Made by a program: the position numbers and the translations under genes. The notes beneath the pieces are model-generated. The model was given only the letters and a program-made list of their open reading frames with translations. It was not told where the DNA came from and made no database searches. From Halobacillus alkaliphilus (lineage in GTDB: Bacteria > Bacillota > Bacilli > Bacillales > Halobacillaceae), in contig NZ_FOOG01000006.1 of assembly GCF_900113125.1 (NCBI RefSeq), positions 1 through 64,000 on the forward strand: a DNA stretch of 64,000 nucleotides, written 5' to 3'. Below, piece by piece: positions 23,922 to 32,149 of this stretch (position 1 is the stretch's first letter; each line of letters begins with the position of its first letter).

Positions 23922-25184
23922 ATGAGTTTTTTTAAGAAATTGAAAGATCGATTTGTAAAAGGAGAAGAAGAACAGCAGGAAAGTACTTCCCAGAACGAAC
24001 CAATAAATGAATCACTAGAAGAAGCTGATTCATTTAACCCTTACACTGGAGAAGCCTATAAAGGTGGAGAAGTAGTTTACTCGAAAGCAGAAGAAGAGGA
24101 AAGACTGCGAAAGGAAGCTTTGGAGTCTGAAGAGAAATCCGCGGAGAAAGAAACAGAGGATTATGAGGACAAACTTGATAGACTTTCCGTACCTGCAGAA
24201 CCTACGGAGGAAGCTTCAATAGCTTCCAAGTTTAAAAAAGGATTAGAGAAAACCAGGACCTCATTCTCAACTAAAATTAATGATTTAGTAGCAAAATACC
24301 GTACCGTAGATGAAGATTTCTTCGAGGAATTAGAAGAAATCCTGATCTCAGCCGATGTTGGGGTCAACACGGTTATGGAAATGATTGATGAACTGGAAAT
24401 GGAAGTCAAACGAAGAAATATTAAAGATACAAGCCAGGTAAAAGAAGTTATTTCTGAAAAACTGGTAGAAATCTATTACGGAAACGATGAAGCAGAAGAG
24501 GTAGAAGGTTTGAATGAAAATCCGGATGGACCTACTGTTTACTTGTTTGTCGGGGTGAATGGTGTGGGTAAAACTACTACAATTGGTAAGCTTGCTCACC
24601 GCCTTAAATCTGAAGGCAAGAAAGTTACCTTAGCTGCAGGTGATACCTTTCGGGCGGGTGCTATTGAGCAATTAGATGCCTGGGGAGAGCGGGCAGGAGT
24701 CAATGTAATTAAGCACAGTGCAGGGAGTGATCCTGCTGCCGTCATTTATGATGGGATCCAATCGGCTAAGTCGCGAAATGCTGATGTGTTAATATGTGAT
24801 ACGGCTGGGCGTCTTCAAAATAAAGTAAACTTAATGAACGAACTATCCAAAGTTAAACGCGTTATTGAACGTGAAATTCCAAATGCTCCCCATGAAGTTC
24901 TTCTTGTGCTCGACGCTACTACAGGACAAAATGCTATGAGTCAGGCGAAGACGTTCTCGGAAGCAACCGACGTTTCAGGCATCGTCCTTACTAAACTGGA
25001 CGGTACAGCAAAAGGCGGCATTGTTTTAGCGATACGAAAAGAACTTTCAATCCCTGTTAAACTGGTGGGACTGGGTGAAAAAGTAACAGATTTGGAACCA
25101 TTTGATGCTCATGCATTTGTTTATGGATTATTCGCTGATATGGTGGAAGAATTCGATGAGGAAGCAGAAGAAAATCAAGCTTAA
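23922..25184 (+). CDS. ftsY: Signal recognition particle receptor FtsY
   Basis: An SRP-receptor GTPase at the membrane that docks Ffh-ribosome complexes. 420 aa: an acidic, charged N-terminal region (about 15-100, membrane/translocon association), then the NG domain with G1 GVNGVGKTTT near 211, DTAGR and TKLDGTAKGG. ATG 23922 follows AAAGGATG; a TTG one codon earlier is the alternative. smc-ftsY order is as in B. subtilis. Confidence 0.95.
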   Translation: MSFFKKLKDRFVKGEEEQQESTSQNEPINESLEEADSFNPYTGEAYKGGEVVYSKAEEEERLRKEALESEEKSAEKETEDYEDKLDRLSVPAEPTEEASIASKFKKGLEKTRTSFSTKINDLVAKYRTVDEDFFEELEEILISADVGVNTVMEMIDELEMEVKRRNIKDTSQVKEVISEKLVEIYYGNDEAEEVEGLNENPDGPTVYLFVGVNGVGKTTTIGKLAHRLKSEGKKVTLAAGDTFRAGAIEQLDAWGERAGVNVIKHSAGSDPAAVIYDGIQSAKSRNADVLICDTAGRLQNKVNLMNELSKVKRVIEREIPNAPHEVLLVLDATTGQNAMSQAKTFSEATDVSGIVLTKLDGTAKGGIVLAIRKELSIPVKLVGLGEKVTDLEPFDAHAFVYGLFADMVEEFDEEAEENQA

Positions 25185-25187
25185 ACC

Positions 25188-25217
25188 TTGACAGGTACTG
25201 AGTGCCTCCGTTAGTAT
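25188..25217 (+). promoter_or_regulatory. SigA-type promoter of ylxM-ffh
   Basis: A perfect TTGACA, an 18-bp spacer and TAGTAT, just after the ftsY stop. The spacer contains the near-dyad AGGTACT-G-AGTGCCT. Confidence 0.65.
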
Positions 25218-25259
25218 TTTTATGTAAAGGTATTTCACTTAACAAGGAGTGCTTCAAGG

Positions 25260-25589
25260 GTGCTTGAAAAAACGACACGTGTTAACTATCTGTTTGATTT
25301 TTATCAATCATTGTTGACTCCGAAACAAAGAAACTATATGGAATTATATTTTTTAGAAGACTACTCATTAGGTGAGATATCAGAAACCTTCGACGTTTCC
25401 CGTCAAGCGGTTTACGATAATATTCGCCGAACAGAAGCAATGTTAGAAGAATACGAAAAAAAGCTACTATTATACGAGAAATTCAGCAAGCGGCAGCAGG
25501 TCCTTAAGGAAATGGAAGCAGAAGTTAACCAAAGCAACCTTCCTCCCCGTTTCCAGGATTGGCTGGCGCAACTACAAGATTTAGAATAG
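25260..25589 (+). CDS. ylxM: YlxM/p13-like helix-turn-helix protein, SRP-associated
   Basis: A 109-aa protein with a sigma-70 region 4-like HTH (about 30-60: [21 protein letters not shown]) and a helical C-terminus. YlxM homologues are co-transcribed with ffh and, in streptococci, bind the SRP RNA and modulate Ffh GTPase activity. The start is GTG 25260. The gene is 13 nt from ffh. Confidence 0.9.
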   Translation: MLEKTTRVNYLFDFYQSLLTPKQRNYMELYFLEDYSLGEISETFDVSRQAVYDNIRRTEAMLEEYEKKLLLYEKFSKRQQVLKEMEAEVNQSNLPPRFQDWLAQLQDLE

Positions 25590-25602
25590 GGGGGTCTCTT
25601 CG

Positions 25603-26943
25603 ATGGCATTTGAAGGATTATCCGACCGTTTGCAGGAAACGATTAAGAAAATCAAAGGCAAAGGGAAGGTAGACGAGCAAGACGTAAAAGAGATGACTCG
25701 TGAAGTTCGTCTAGCCCTCCTCGAGGCCGACGTTAACTTTAAAGTAGTTAAGGACTTTGTTAAGCGCGTTCGTGAACGTGCCGTTGGGCAAGAGGTCATG
25801 GAAAGTCTGACACCAGGTCAGCAGGTTATTAAAGTAGTTAAGGAAGAATTGACCGATCTAATGGGCGGTGATGAAAGCAAAATTGCCGTTGCAAAGCGTC
25901 CACCTACTGTGATTATGATGGTGGGACTCCAGGGTGCAGGTAAAACGACCACGACCGGTAAACTTGCCAACGTACTGCGTAAAAATCATAATCGAAAACC
26001 GCTTCTGGCAGCTGCCGACGTTTATCGGCCAGCAGCTATTCAACAGTTGGAAACCATCGGTAAGCAGTTGACAATGCCAGTTCATTCCGAAGGCACTGAG
26101 GCAGACCCGGTTGACATTGCAAAGAATGCAATTGAAAAAGCGAAGGAAGACAATCATGATTACGTAATCGTGGATACAGCCGGCCGATTACATGTTGATG
26201 GAGAGTTGATGGGGGAACTTCAGCGGATAAAAGAAGCTGTTAACCCAGATGAAATTTTCCTTGTGGTCGATGCCATGACAGGTCAGGATGCTGTTAATGT
26301 AGCACAAAGCTTTGATGATCAGCTCGATATTACAGGAGTTCTTCTGACGAAACTAGATGGCGATACCCGCGGTGGTGCCGCACTATCGATCAAAGCTGTA
26401 ACAGGAAAACCGATTAAGTATGCGGGTATGGGGGAAAAGCTGGATCAGCTCGAACCATTCCATCCGGAAAGGATGGCTTCACGTATTCTTGGAATGGGTG
26501 ACATGCTTACTCTGATTGAGAAAGCACAGACGCAAGTAGATGAAAAACAAGCGAAAGAACTCGAATCGAAAATGCGTACCGCATCGTTTACGTTCGAAGA
26601 CTTCCTGGACCAAATGGAGCAAGTTAAGAATATGGGGCCGCTTGATGAGATCATAAATATGATTCCTGGCGCTAACAAAATGAAAGGACTGAAGAATGCT
26701 TCGTTTGATGATAAACAAATCGTTCACGTCGAAGCAATAATCCAGTCTATGACCAAAAAAGAACGCCAGGACCCGTCGGTTATGAACGCGAGCCGGAAGA
26801 AACGGATTGCCAAAGGATCTGGCACCTCGGTTTCAGAAATTAACCGCCTATTGAAACAGTTTGAAGAAATGAAGAAAATGATGAAACAAATGAGTAATAC
26901 TAAAGGCAAAAAAGGAAAAGGAATGAATTTTCCTTTTATGTAA
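25603..26943 (+). CDS. ffh: Signal recognition particle protein Ffh
   Basis: A 446-aa SRP54 GTPase that binds signal sequences and 6S-type SRP RNA for co-translational targeting. The N domain, the G domain (G1 GLQGAGKTTTTGKL near 108, DTAGR, TKLDGDTRGG) and, from about 300, the Met-rich M domain (MKKMMKQM) ending in MNFPFM are seen. The SD is GGGGGG-rich. Pairs with FtsY, encoded about 0.4 kb upstream. Confidence 0.96.
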   Translation: MAFEGLSDRLQETIKKIKGKGKVDEQDVKEMTREVRLALLEADVNFKVVKDFVKRVRERAVGQEVMESLTPGQQVIKVVKEELTDLMGGDESKIAVAKRPPTVIMMVGLQGAGKTTTTGKLANVLRKNHNRKPLLAAADVYRPAAIQQLETIGKQLTMPVHSEGTEADPVDIAKNAIEKAKEDNHDYVIVDTAGRLHVDGELMGELQRIKEAVNPDEIFLVVDAMTGQDAVNVAQSFDDQLDITGVLLTKLDGDTRGGAALSIKAVTGKPIKYAGMGEKLDQLEPFHPERMASRILGMGDMLTLIEKAQTQVDEKQAKELESKMRTASFTFEDFLDQMEQVKNMGPLDEIINMIPGANKMKGLKNASFDDKQIVHVEAIIQSMTKKERQDPSVMNASRKKRIAKGSGTSVSEINRLLKQFEEMKKMMKQMSNTKGKKGKGMNFPFM

Positions 26944-26954
26944 TGGAAAAGTCC

Positions 26955-26983
26955 TTTACACACAATTGAAGATCTGCTAAAAT
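26955..26983 (+). promoter_or_regulatory. SigA-type promoter of rpsP and following genes
   Basis: TTTACA, a 17-bp spacer and TAAAAT, about 45 nt before the rpsP ATG. Confidence 0.7.
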
Positions 26984-27028
26984 CTTTATCTGTGTGAAAC
27001 ATTTATAGAAATATGGAGGTTGTTAAAA

Positions 27029-27301
27029 ATGGCAGTAAAAATTCGCCTTAAACGTATGGGATCTAAACGTAACCCATTTTACCGTGTAGTAGTTGCAGAT
27101 TCACGTGCTCCACGTGATGGCCGTATCATTGAACAAATCGGCACATATAACCCAGTAGCTAACCCGATCGAGGTTAAACTTGATGCTGAGAAAGCAATGG
27201 ACTGGATGTCTAATGGTGCTCAGCCAAGTGATACGGTACGTAACTTATTCTCTAAAGAAGGCATCATGAAGCAGTTCCACGAAAAGAAAAACCAAAAATA
27301 A
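27029..27301 (+). CDS. rpsP: 30S ribosomal protein S16
   Basis: A 90-aa basic protein; [20 protein letters not shown] is the family start. It binds 16S rRNA early in 30S assembly. ATG 27029 is preceded by GGAGG; a TTG three codons upstream is not needed. It heads rpsP-khpA. Confidence 0.97.
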   Translation: MAVKIRLKRMGSKRNPFYRVVVADSRAPRDGRIIEQIGTYNPVANPIEVKLDAEKAMDWMSNGAQPSDTVRNLFSKEGIMKQFHEKKNQK

Positions 27302-27316
27302 AGTAGTGGTGATATC

Positions 27317-27544
27317 ATGCAAGCCTTGATCGAAACGATTGTTACTCCGCTTGTCGATCAGCCAGACGCAGTAAAAGTGGATGTGAAGGAAGAAGAACAT
27401 AAAATTGTTTATCATCTTTCCGTTCACCCTGATGACGTTGGAAAAGTGATCGGAAAAAACGGGCGGATTGCAAAAGCGATTCGAACGGTCGTTTATGCGG
27501 CCGGTTCCGATTCTGAAAAAAGAATCTATCTGGATATCATGTAA
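27317..27544 (+). CDS. khpA: RNA-binding KH-domain protein KhpA
   Basis: A 75-aa single KH domain with GKNG at residues 46-49 in VGKVIGKNGRIA. KhpA (YlqC in B. subtilis) forms a dimer with KhpB/Jag and binds many RNAs, affecting cell elongation and division. It lies 15 nt after rpsP and is followed by a terminator. Confidence 0.92.
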   Translation: MQALIETIVTPLVDQPDAVKVDVKEEEHKIVYHLSVHPDDVGKVIGKNGRIAKAIRTVVYAAGSDSEKRIYLDIM

Positions 27545-27607
27545 GAATAAACCAGTGTAATGGGGGCGAAGTAAAACTTCGTCGACCGCACTCACATTCT
27601 TTTCATG

Positions 27608-27640
27608 TAAAAGGGAGAGGGCTAACCTTTCCCTTTTTTA
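27608..27640 (+). terminator. Intrinsic terminator after khpA
   Basis: TAAAAGGGAGAGG pairs with CCTTTCCCTTTTA around GCTAA, ending in a T run. Confidence 0.75.
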
Positions 27641-27674
27641 CCATTTAGAGAGAAAAGAGAAAGGCGGTTCGTGG

Positions 27675-28061
27675 ATGCAGATTATCCGGAAAATTCCTGT
27701 GAAGCAAGTCTTAACTGAATCCAGCCGTGAACTCTTAAGAGAGCGTTTTGAAAAGCAGACCAGTCAATTGGATCAGGAATGCCGCCAATTAGCTTTTGAA
27801 CAAAAAAAGCTTGAGCGAAAGCCTGGAATGTCAAAACAAGAAGTAGAAAAACGCTTTTCTAAGGAGATTAGCCGTAGGAAAGATCAAATGCGGTGGATTA
27901 CCGGCCAGCTTTCGCAGCTTTCCATTCTTCCTGATCATAGTGAATTGGAAACAGATGAAGTGGAAGCTATACTTACAGTAGAAGAAGGCGATGACTGGAA
28001 AACGGCCGTGACGGAGCAGCAAATTATCATTAAAGATGGAAAAGTTATACGAGCGAGGTAA
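27675..28061 (+). CDS. ylqD: YlqD family protein
   Basis: A 128-aa charged protein with a central coiled coil (about 15-85) and a short beta-rich C-terminus (GDDWKTAVTEQQIIIKDGKVIRAR). It matches B. subtilis YlqD in size and in position between khpA and rimM. The function is unknown. The start is ATG 27675 after AAAGGCGG; rimM follows by eight bases. Confidence 0.85.
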   Translation: MQIIRKIPVKQVLTESSRELLRERFEKQTSQLDQECRQLAFEQKKLERKPGMSKQEVEKRFSKEISRRKDQMRWITGQLSQLSILPDHSELETDEVEAILTVEEGDDWKTAVTEQQIIIKDGKVIRAR

Positions 28062-28069
28062 TTAAATTC

Positions 28070-28585
28070 ATGGAAAAACAAATGTTTAATGTAGGGAAAA
28101 TAATAAATACACACGGCATTAAAGGTGAAGTGAAGGTGCATCGTATCACAGATTTCGATGAACGCTTCCAGCCTGGTCAGCTTTTGTATTGGGTAAATGA
28201 TACGAGTGAGCCTGTTTCTCTTGTAGTACGTTCCCACCGTATTCATAAGGGGTATGACCTGATTGCTTTTGAAGACCATACATCCATCAATGATGTAGAG
28301 GGTTATAAGAATGGTATGCTGATGGTAACTAAAGAGGAGCAGACAGAACTTGAGGAGCACGAGTTCTATTTTCGTGAAATAATCGGGTGCAAGGTTTATC
28401 TCGAATCTGGTGAAGAGATCGGACGTGTGAAAGAAATACTTACTCCCGGAGCTAATGATGTGTGGGTAGTTGAAAGGGCCAACAATTCCGATCTCCTTCT
28501 TCCATATATTGAGCCCGTCGTCAAACGAGTGGATCCGTCCCACCAACAAATCATCATTAATCCAATAGAGGGGCTGCTGGACTGA
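28070..28585 (+). CDS. rimM: Ribosome maturation factor RimM
   Basis: A 171-aa factor for 30S head assembly that binds S19. It has an N-terminal RimM barrel ([16 protein letters not shown]) and a C-terminal PRC barrel ([15 protein letters not shown]...[13 protein letters not shown]). It is coupled to trmD: the stop shares its last base with the trmD ATG. Confidence 0.95.
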   Translation: MEKQMFNVGKIINTHGIKGEVKVHRITDFDERFQPGQLLYWVNDTSEPVSLVVRSHRIHKGYDLIAFEDHTSINDVEGYKNGMLMVTKEEQTELEEHEFYFREIIGCKVYLESGEEIGRVKEILTPGANDVWVVERANNSDLLLPYIEPVVKRVDPSHQQIIINPIEGLLD

Positions 28586-29316
28586 TGCATATTGATATAC
28601 TAACTTTGTTTCCTGAAATGTTCGATGGTGTACTAAATACATCGATTATGAAACGGGCACAGGATCGAGAAGCCTTTTCCTACCAATATGTTAATTTTCG
28701 TGAATTTACAGTTAACAAGCATAATAAAGTCGATGATTATCCTTATGGAGGCGGAGCGGGTCTGGTTTTAACTCCCCAGCCAATTTTCGATGCGGTAAAC
28801 CATATTAAAGCCAATGTCTCTAATAAACCGCGTGTTATTCTAATGTGCCCTCAAGGTGAACCTTTTTCGCAAAAAAAGGCGGAAGAATTATCAGAAGAAG
28901 AACATCTGGTATTCATATGTGGTCATTATGAGGGGTATGATGAGCGGATTCGCAAAGAGCTTGTAACGGATGAGATATCTATTGGAGACTACGTATTAAC
29001 CGGGGGAGAACTTGGAGCAATGGTCGTAATGGATTCTGTAGTCCGCTTGCTTCCAGGGGTGCTTGGAAATGAGCAGTCAGCTCCGGAGGATTCTTTTTCG
29101 AACGGATTACTGGAACATCCTCACTATACACGGCCGGCTGATTTTAGAGGTGAAAAGGTTCCGGAAGTACTACTATCAGGAAACCATGCTAAAATTGATG
29201 AGTGGCGCCACTACCAATCGCTCAGAAGAACGTATGAAAGACGTCCTGATTTGTTAACAAACAGGGAACTATCCGAAAAAGAACAAAAGTGGATTAATGA
29301 ATGGAAAAATCGTTGA
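28585..29316 (+). CDS. trmD: tRNA (guanine-N1-)-methyltransferase TrmD
   Basis: Methylates G37 of tRNA to stop +1 frameshifting. A 243-aa SPOUT enzyme with the trefoil-knot AdoMet site around [11 protein letters not shown] and [15 protein letters not shown]. Dimeric and cytosolic. It overlaps rimM by one base. The rplS gene downstream has its own promoter. Confidence 0.96.
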   Translation: MHIDILTLFPEMFDGVLNTSIMKRAQDREAFSYQYVNFREFTVNKHNKVDDYPYGGGAGLVLTPQPIFDAVNHIKANVSNKPRVILMCPQGEPFSQKKAEELSEEEHLVFICGHYEGYDERIRKELVTDEISIGDYVLTGGELGAMVVMDSVVRLLPGVLGNEQSAPEDSFSNGLLEHPHYTRPADFRGEKVPEVLLSGNHAKIDEWRHYQSLRRTYERRPDLLTNRELSEKEQKWINEWKNR

Positions 29317-29322
29317 TGATTG

Positions 29323-29351
29323 TTGAAGTTTAACAACTTGTATGGTATATT
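29323..29351 (+). promoter_or_regulatory. SigA-type promoter of rplS
   Basis: TTGAAG, a 17-bp spacer and TATATT. The -35 overlaps a GTTG...CAAC dyad. The start site is near 29358. Confidence 0.65.
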
Positions 29352-29357
29352 ATACGT

Positions 29358-29444
29358 TGTGCTTAAACGTTCGGTTTAAGTGGAAAACGATGTTCCGCTG
29401 TCTCTTAGAGGGCAAGAGCATTAGTTAAAAAGGAGTGAAATACG
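29358..29444 (+). promoter_or_regulatory. Ribosomal protein L19 leader (structured 5' UTR)
   Basis: An about 87-nt leader precedes rplS. It holds a perfect hairpin CTTAAAC-GTTCG-GTTTAAG (29362-29380) and a second dyad around CTCTT...AAGAG (29401-29418). An L19 leader family is known in Bacillales and is thought to mediate autogenous control. Assigned by position and hairpins, not by a covariance search. Confidence 0.55.
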
Positions 29445-29789
29445 ATGCAACAACTTATTCATGACATTACAAAAGAACAGCTTCGTACGGATCACCCAAA
29501 CTTCCGTCCAGGTGACACAGTTAAAGTGCACGTGAAGGTAGTAGAGGGCAGCCGTGAACGTATCCAGGTATTCGAAGGTGTTGTAATTAAACGTCAGAAT
29601 GGCGGAATAAGCGAAACATTTACCGTTCGTAAGATTACTTACGGCGTAGGTGTTGAGCGTACATTCCCAGTACATTCTCCACGAGTTGCTAAGATTGAGC
29701 GTTCTCGTCGTGGTAAAGTACGTCAAGCACGTCTTTACTATCTACGTAACCTGCGCGGAAAAGCAGCTCGTATTAAAGAAATTATTTAA
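29445..29789 (+). CDS. rplS: 50S ribosomal protein L19
   Basis: A 114-aa basic protein with [13 protein letters not shown] and the conserved [19 protein letters not shown] region, located at the 30S-50S interface. AAGGAG precedes the ATG. It has its own promoter, leader and terminator, so it can be controlled apart from trmD. Confidence 0.97.
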   Translation: MQQLIHDITKEQLRTDHPNFRPGDTVKVHVKVVEGSRERIQVFEGVVIKRQNGGISETFTVRKITYGVGVERTFPVHSPRVAKIERSRRGKVRQARLYYLRNLRGKAARIKEII

Positions 29790-29797
29790 TTTTAGTA

Positions 29798-29830
29798 GAA
29801 AGGAGCTTGCATCTGCCAAGCTCCTTTTTT
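29798..29830 (+). terminator. Intrinsic terminator of rplS
   Basis: A perfect stem AAAGGAGCTTG/CAAGCTCCTTT with a seven-base loop and a T run, 10 nt after the stop. Confidence 0.88.
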
Positions 29831-29857
29831 CTAATCTTTCTAAGGGAGCGGGGTTGG

Positions 29858-30406
29858 ATGAAAAAGCAATGGTTAGAGTGGGTTAAAGCCTTTGCGATAG
29901 CAGCAGTTTTAGCAGTAATTGTGCGTGTCTTTCTACTGGCTCCAGTTGTGGTTGAAGGACCATCCATGCTGAATACTCTTCATAGCGGTGACCATTTGAT
30001 CGTAAGTAAGATTAATTATACCCTGGGAAACCCTGAAAGGTTTGATGTAGTAGTCTTCCACGCCACGGAAAGAAAAGACTACATCAAAAGAGTCATTGGT
30101 CTTCCTGGAGACACGATTAGTTATAATGATGATCAGTTATACATAAATGGAGAAGCATTCGAAGAACCTTATTTAGAGGAGCTTAAAAGCGACCTGCCAG
30201 AAGGAAAAGATTTGACAAACGATTTTACGATTGATCAATTACCAGGCAGTAATGAAGAAGTTCCAGAGGGTGAACTGTTAGTACTTGGTGATAACCGAAA
30301 CAATTCAACAGACAGTCGGATGCTTGGTACGATTCCTGAAGAGCAGGTAGTAGGCGAAGCCGTCTTCTTATACTGGCCCTTGAATCGTATCAAATTCGTT
30401 AATTAG
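29858..30406 (+). CDS. lepB: Type I signal peptidase
   Basis: A 182-aa single-pass membrane serine protease that removes signal peptides. It has one N-terminal membrane segment (about 9-28), nucleophile Ser36 in EGPSM, general base Lys77 in DYIKRVIG, and the box E motif LGDNRNNSTDSR. The size fits Gram-positive Sip proteins. ATG 29858 follows AAGGGAGCGGGG; the frame extends upstream to 29807 through the rplS terminator, which is not plausible. 10 nt from rbgA. Confidence 0.93.
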   Translation: MKKQWLEWVKAFAIAAVLAVIVRVFLLAPVVVEGPSMLNTLHSGDHLIVSKINYTLGNPERFDVVVFHATERKDYIKRVIGLPGDTISYNDDQLYINGEAFEEPYLEELKSDLPEGKDLTNDFTIDQLPGSNEEVPEGELLVLGDNRNNSTDSRMLGTIPEEQVVGEAVFLYWPLNRIKFVN

Positions 30407-30416
30407 GAGTGATAGC

Positions 30417-31259
30417 GTGACGATACAATGGTACCCGGGACACATGGCTAAAGCAAAAAGGGAAGCATCAGAGAATTTAAAATTAGTTGATTTTGTGATC
30501 GAACTGGTTGATGCTCGTGCTCCACTTTCCTCACAAAACCCCATGCTTCATGGAATATTGCAAGACAAGCCCAAAATGATGGTTCTTATGAAAAAAGACT
30601 TGGCGGATCCTAAGGTAACAAAAGAGTGGCTGGACCATTTCAAAGAAAATGGGTTTCCTTCAATTGCGATTGAAGCAAACAATAAGCAGGATATCCAAGC
30701 AGTTATCAACCTTGGGAAAACTATAGGCAATGAAAAAATTGAAAAATTAAAAGCGAAGGGTGTTCGGCCGAGGGCTTCCAGAGCCATGATCCTCGGGATA
30801 CCCAACGTTGGAAAATCAACTTTGATCAATCGACTTGCCAACAAAAGTATTGCAAAAACCGGGGATAAACCTGGGGTGACTAAGAAACAACAATGGATTA
30901 AAGTAAAAAATGAATTTGATCTGTTGGACACGCCTGGTATTTTGTGGCCTAAATTTGAAGAAGAAGAAGTAGGTTACCGACTTGCTTCGATTGGAACGAT
31001 CAAAGACCAAATTTTGCCAACAGAAGATGTGGCGGCGTATGTTCTGGATTATTTACAAGCCTATTACCCTTCTATGCTTGAAGAACGTTATGGCTTTGAG
31101 AGTTATGATGACATTATGACAGCATTTGAATTGATAGGTAAGAAAAGAGGCTGTCTTGAGAGCGGGGGCCGTATTAATTTTGATAAAGTTTCAGATGTTA
31201 TTCTACAGGATTTACGAAATGGTAAACTGGGTCTTATCAGTTTTGAACGTCCAGAATAA
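30417..31259 (+). CDS. rbgA: Ribosome biogenesis GTPase RbgA (YlqF), unusual G4 motif
   Basis: A circularly permuted GTPase for late 50S assembly. 280 aa. Order G4-G1-G3: GIPNVGKSTLINRL near 127-140, DTPGILWP near 173, and an RNA-binding C-terminal helical domain. The G4 position, normally NKxD, reads MKKD (residues 58-61): the Asn that contacts the guanine base is a Met. Everything else is conserved with B. subtilis RbgA. The start is GTG 30417 after AGGAGTGATAGC. It lies just after lepB. Confidence 0.93.
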   Translation: MTIQWYPGHMAKAKREASENLKLVDFVIELVDARAPLSSQNPMLHGILQDKPKMMVLMKKDLADPKVTKEWLDHFKENGFPSIAIEANNKQDIQAVINLGKTIGNEKIEKLKAKGVRPRASRAMILGIPNVGKSTLINRLANKSIAKTGDKPGVTKKQQWIKVKNEFDLLDTPGILWPKFEEEEVGYRLASIGTIKDQILPTEDVAAYVLDYLQAYYPSMLEERYGFESYDDIMTAFELIGKKRGCLESGGRINFDKVSDVILQDLRNGKLGLISFERPE

Positions 31260-31268
31260 ACGGAACGT

Positions 31269-31304
31269 AAACGCAACGTGAGAAGACTCACCTTGCGTTT
31301 TTTT
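31269..31304 (+). terminator. Intrinsic terminator of lepB-rbgA
   Basis: AAACGCAA and GTGAG pair with CTCAC and TTGCGTTT across one mismatch, followed by a T run. Confidence 0.82.
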
Positions 31305-31360
31305 CATTACAAAGCGAACGAACTTGTCCGATAAAGAAAATAGCGGAGGTTTTACATACG

Positions 31361-32125
31361 ATGACAATCAAGACGATTGCCCAAATCAAAAAAGAATTAG
31401 TAGACGAAAGTGTAGAGGAAGAATATCTGGATTTGCTGCGCAGCGACAAGCGCAAAGGTGTACAAAAATTAATTGAACAATATGATAGGAGACAGGCTCA
31501 GAAACGAGAATATAAGCATCAATTTGAGCAGATGAAATCTTTTGAGTACTCCTGTAGAGAGAAAGGAACCCATATTATAGCAGGGATTGATGAAGCTGGC
31601 CGAGGTCCGCTGGCGGGCCCAGTAGTGGCAGCTGCCGTTATTCTTCCAGAGGATTACTATTTGGAGGGACTATATGACTCCAAAAAAATCCCGCTTGCTA
31701 AACGAGAAGAGTTTTTTCGGTGCATAAAAGCACATGCAGATTGTGGAATAGGAATTGTCTCTAACGAAGAAATTGATCAGTATAATATCTATCAAGCTAC
31801 AAAATTAGCTATGAAGAGGGCGGTTATAGATCTTAACCAAGTACCTGAACATCTCCTCATTGATGCGATGCATTTAGAAGAAACAGAAGTTCCTCAGACT
31901 TATTTAGTTAAAGGTGACCAACGGAGTGTATCGATCGCAGCAGCAAGTATAATCGCAAAAGTAACGCGAGACCGGATTATGTCTGAGTGGCACGACAACT
32001 ATCCTATGTATCATTTTCGATCCAACCAGGGGTATGGCACCAAAGAGCATTTAGAAGCTTTAAAAACGTACGGAGTGTCTCCACTGCATCGACGAAGCTT
32101 TGCCCCGGTCAAAGAGAACAGTTGA
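31361..32125 (+). CDS. rnhB: Ribonuclease HII
   Basis: Cleaves RNA in RNA-DNA hybrids, including single ribonucleotides in DNA. 254 aa, with an N-terminal helical extension (1-70) typical of Bacillus RnhB. Catalytic D77-E78 lie in AGIDEAGRGPLAGP; further acidic residues sit in LYDSKK and LLIDAMHL. GGAGG precedes the ATG. ylqG starts 24 nt downstream. Confidence 0.95.
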   Translation: MTIKTIAQIKKELVDESVEEEYLDLLRSDKRKGVQKLIEQYDRRQAQKREYKHQFEQMKSFEYSCREKGTHIIAGIDEAGRGPLAGPVVAAAVILPEDYYLEGLYDSKKIPLAKREEFFRCIKAHADCGIGIVSNEEIDQYNIYQATKLAMKRAVIDLNQVPEHLLIDAMHLEETEVPQTYLVKGDQRSVSIAAASIIAKVTRDRIMSEWHDNYPMYHFRSNQGYGTKEHLEALKTYGVSPLHRRSFAPVKENS

Positions 32126-32149
32126 ATATAAGGAAGGACGGAAAAATCA

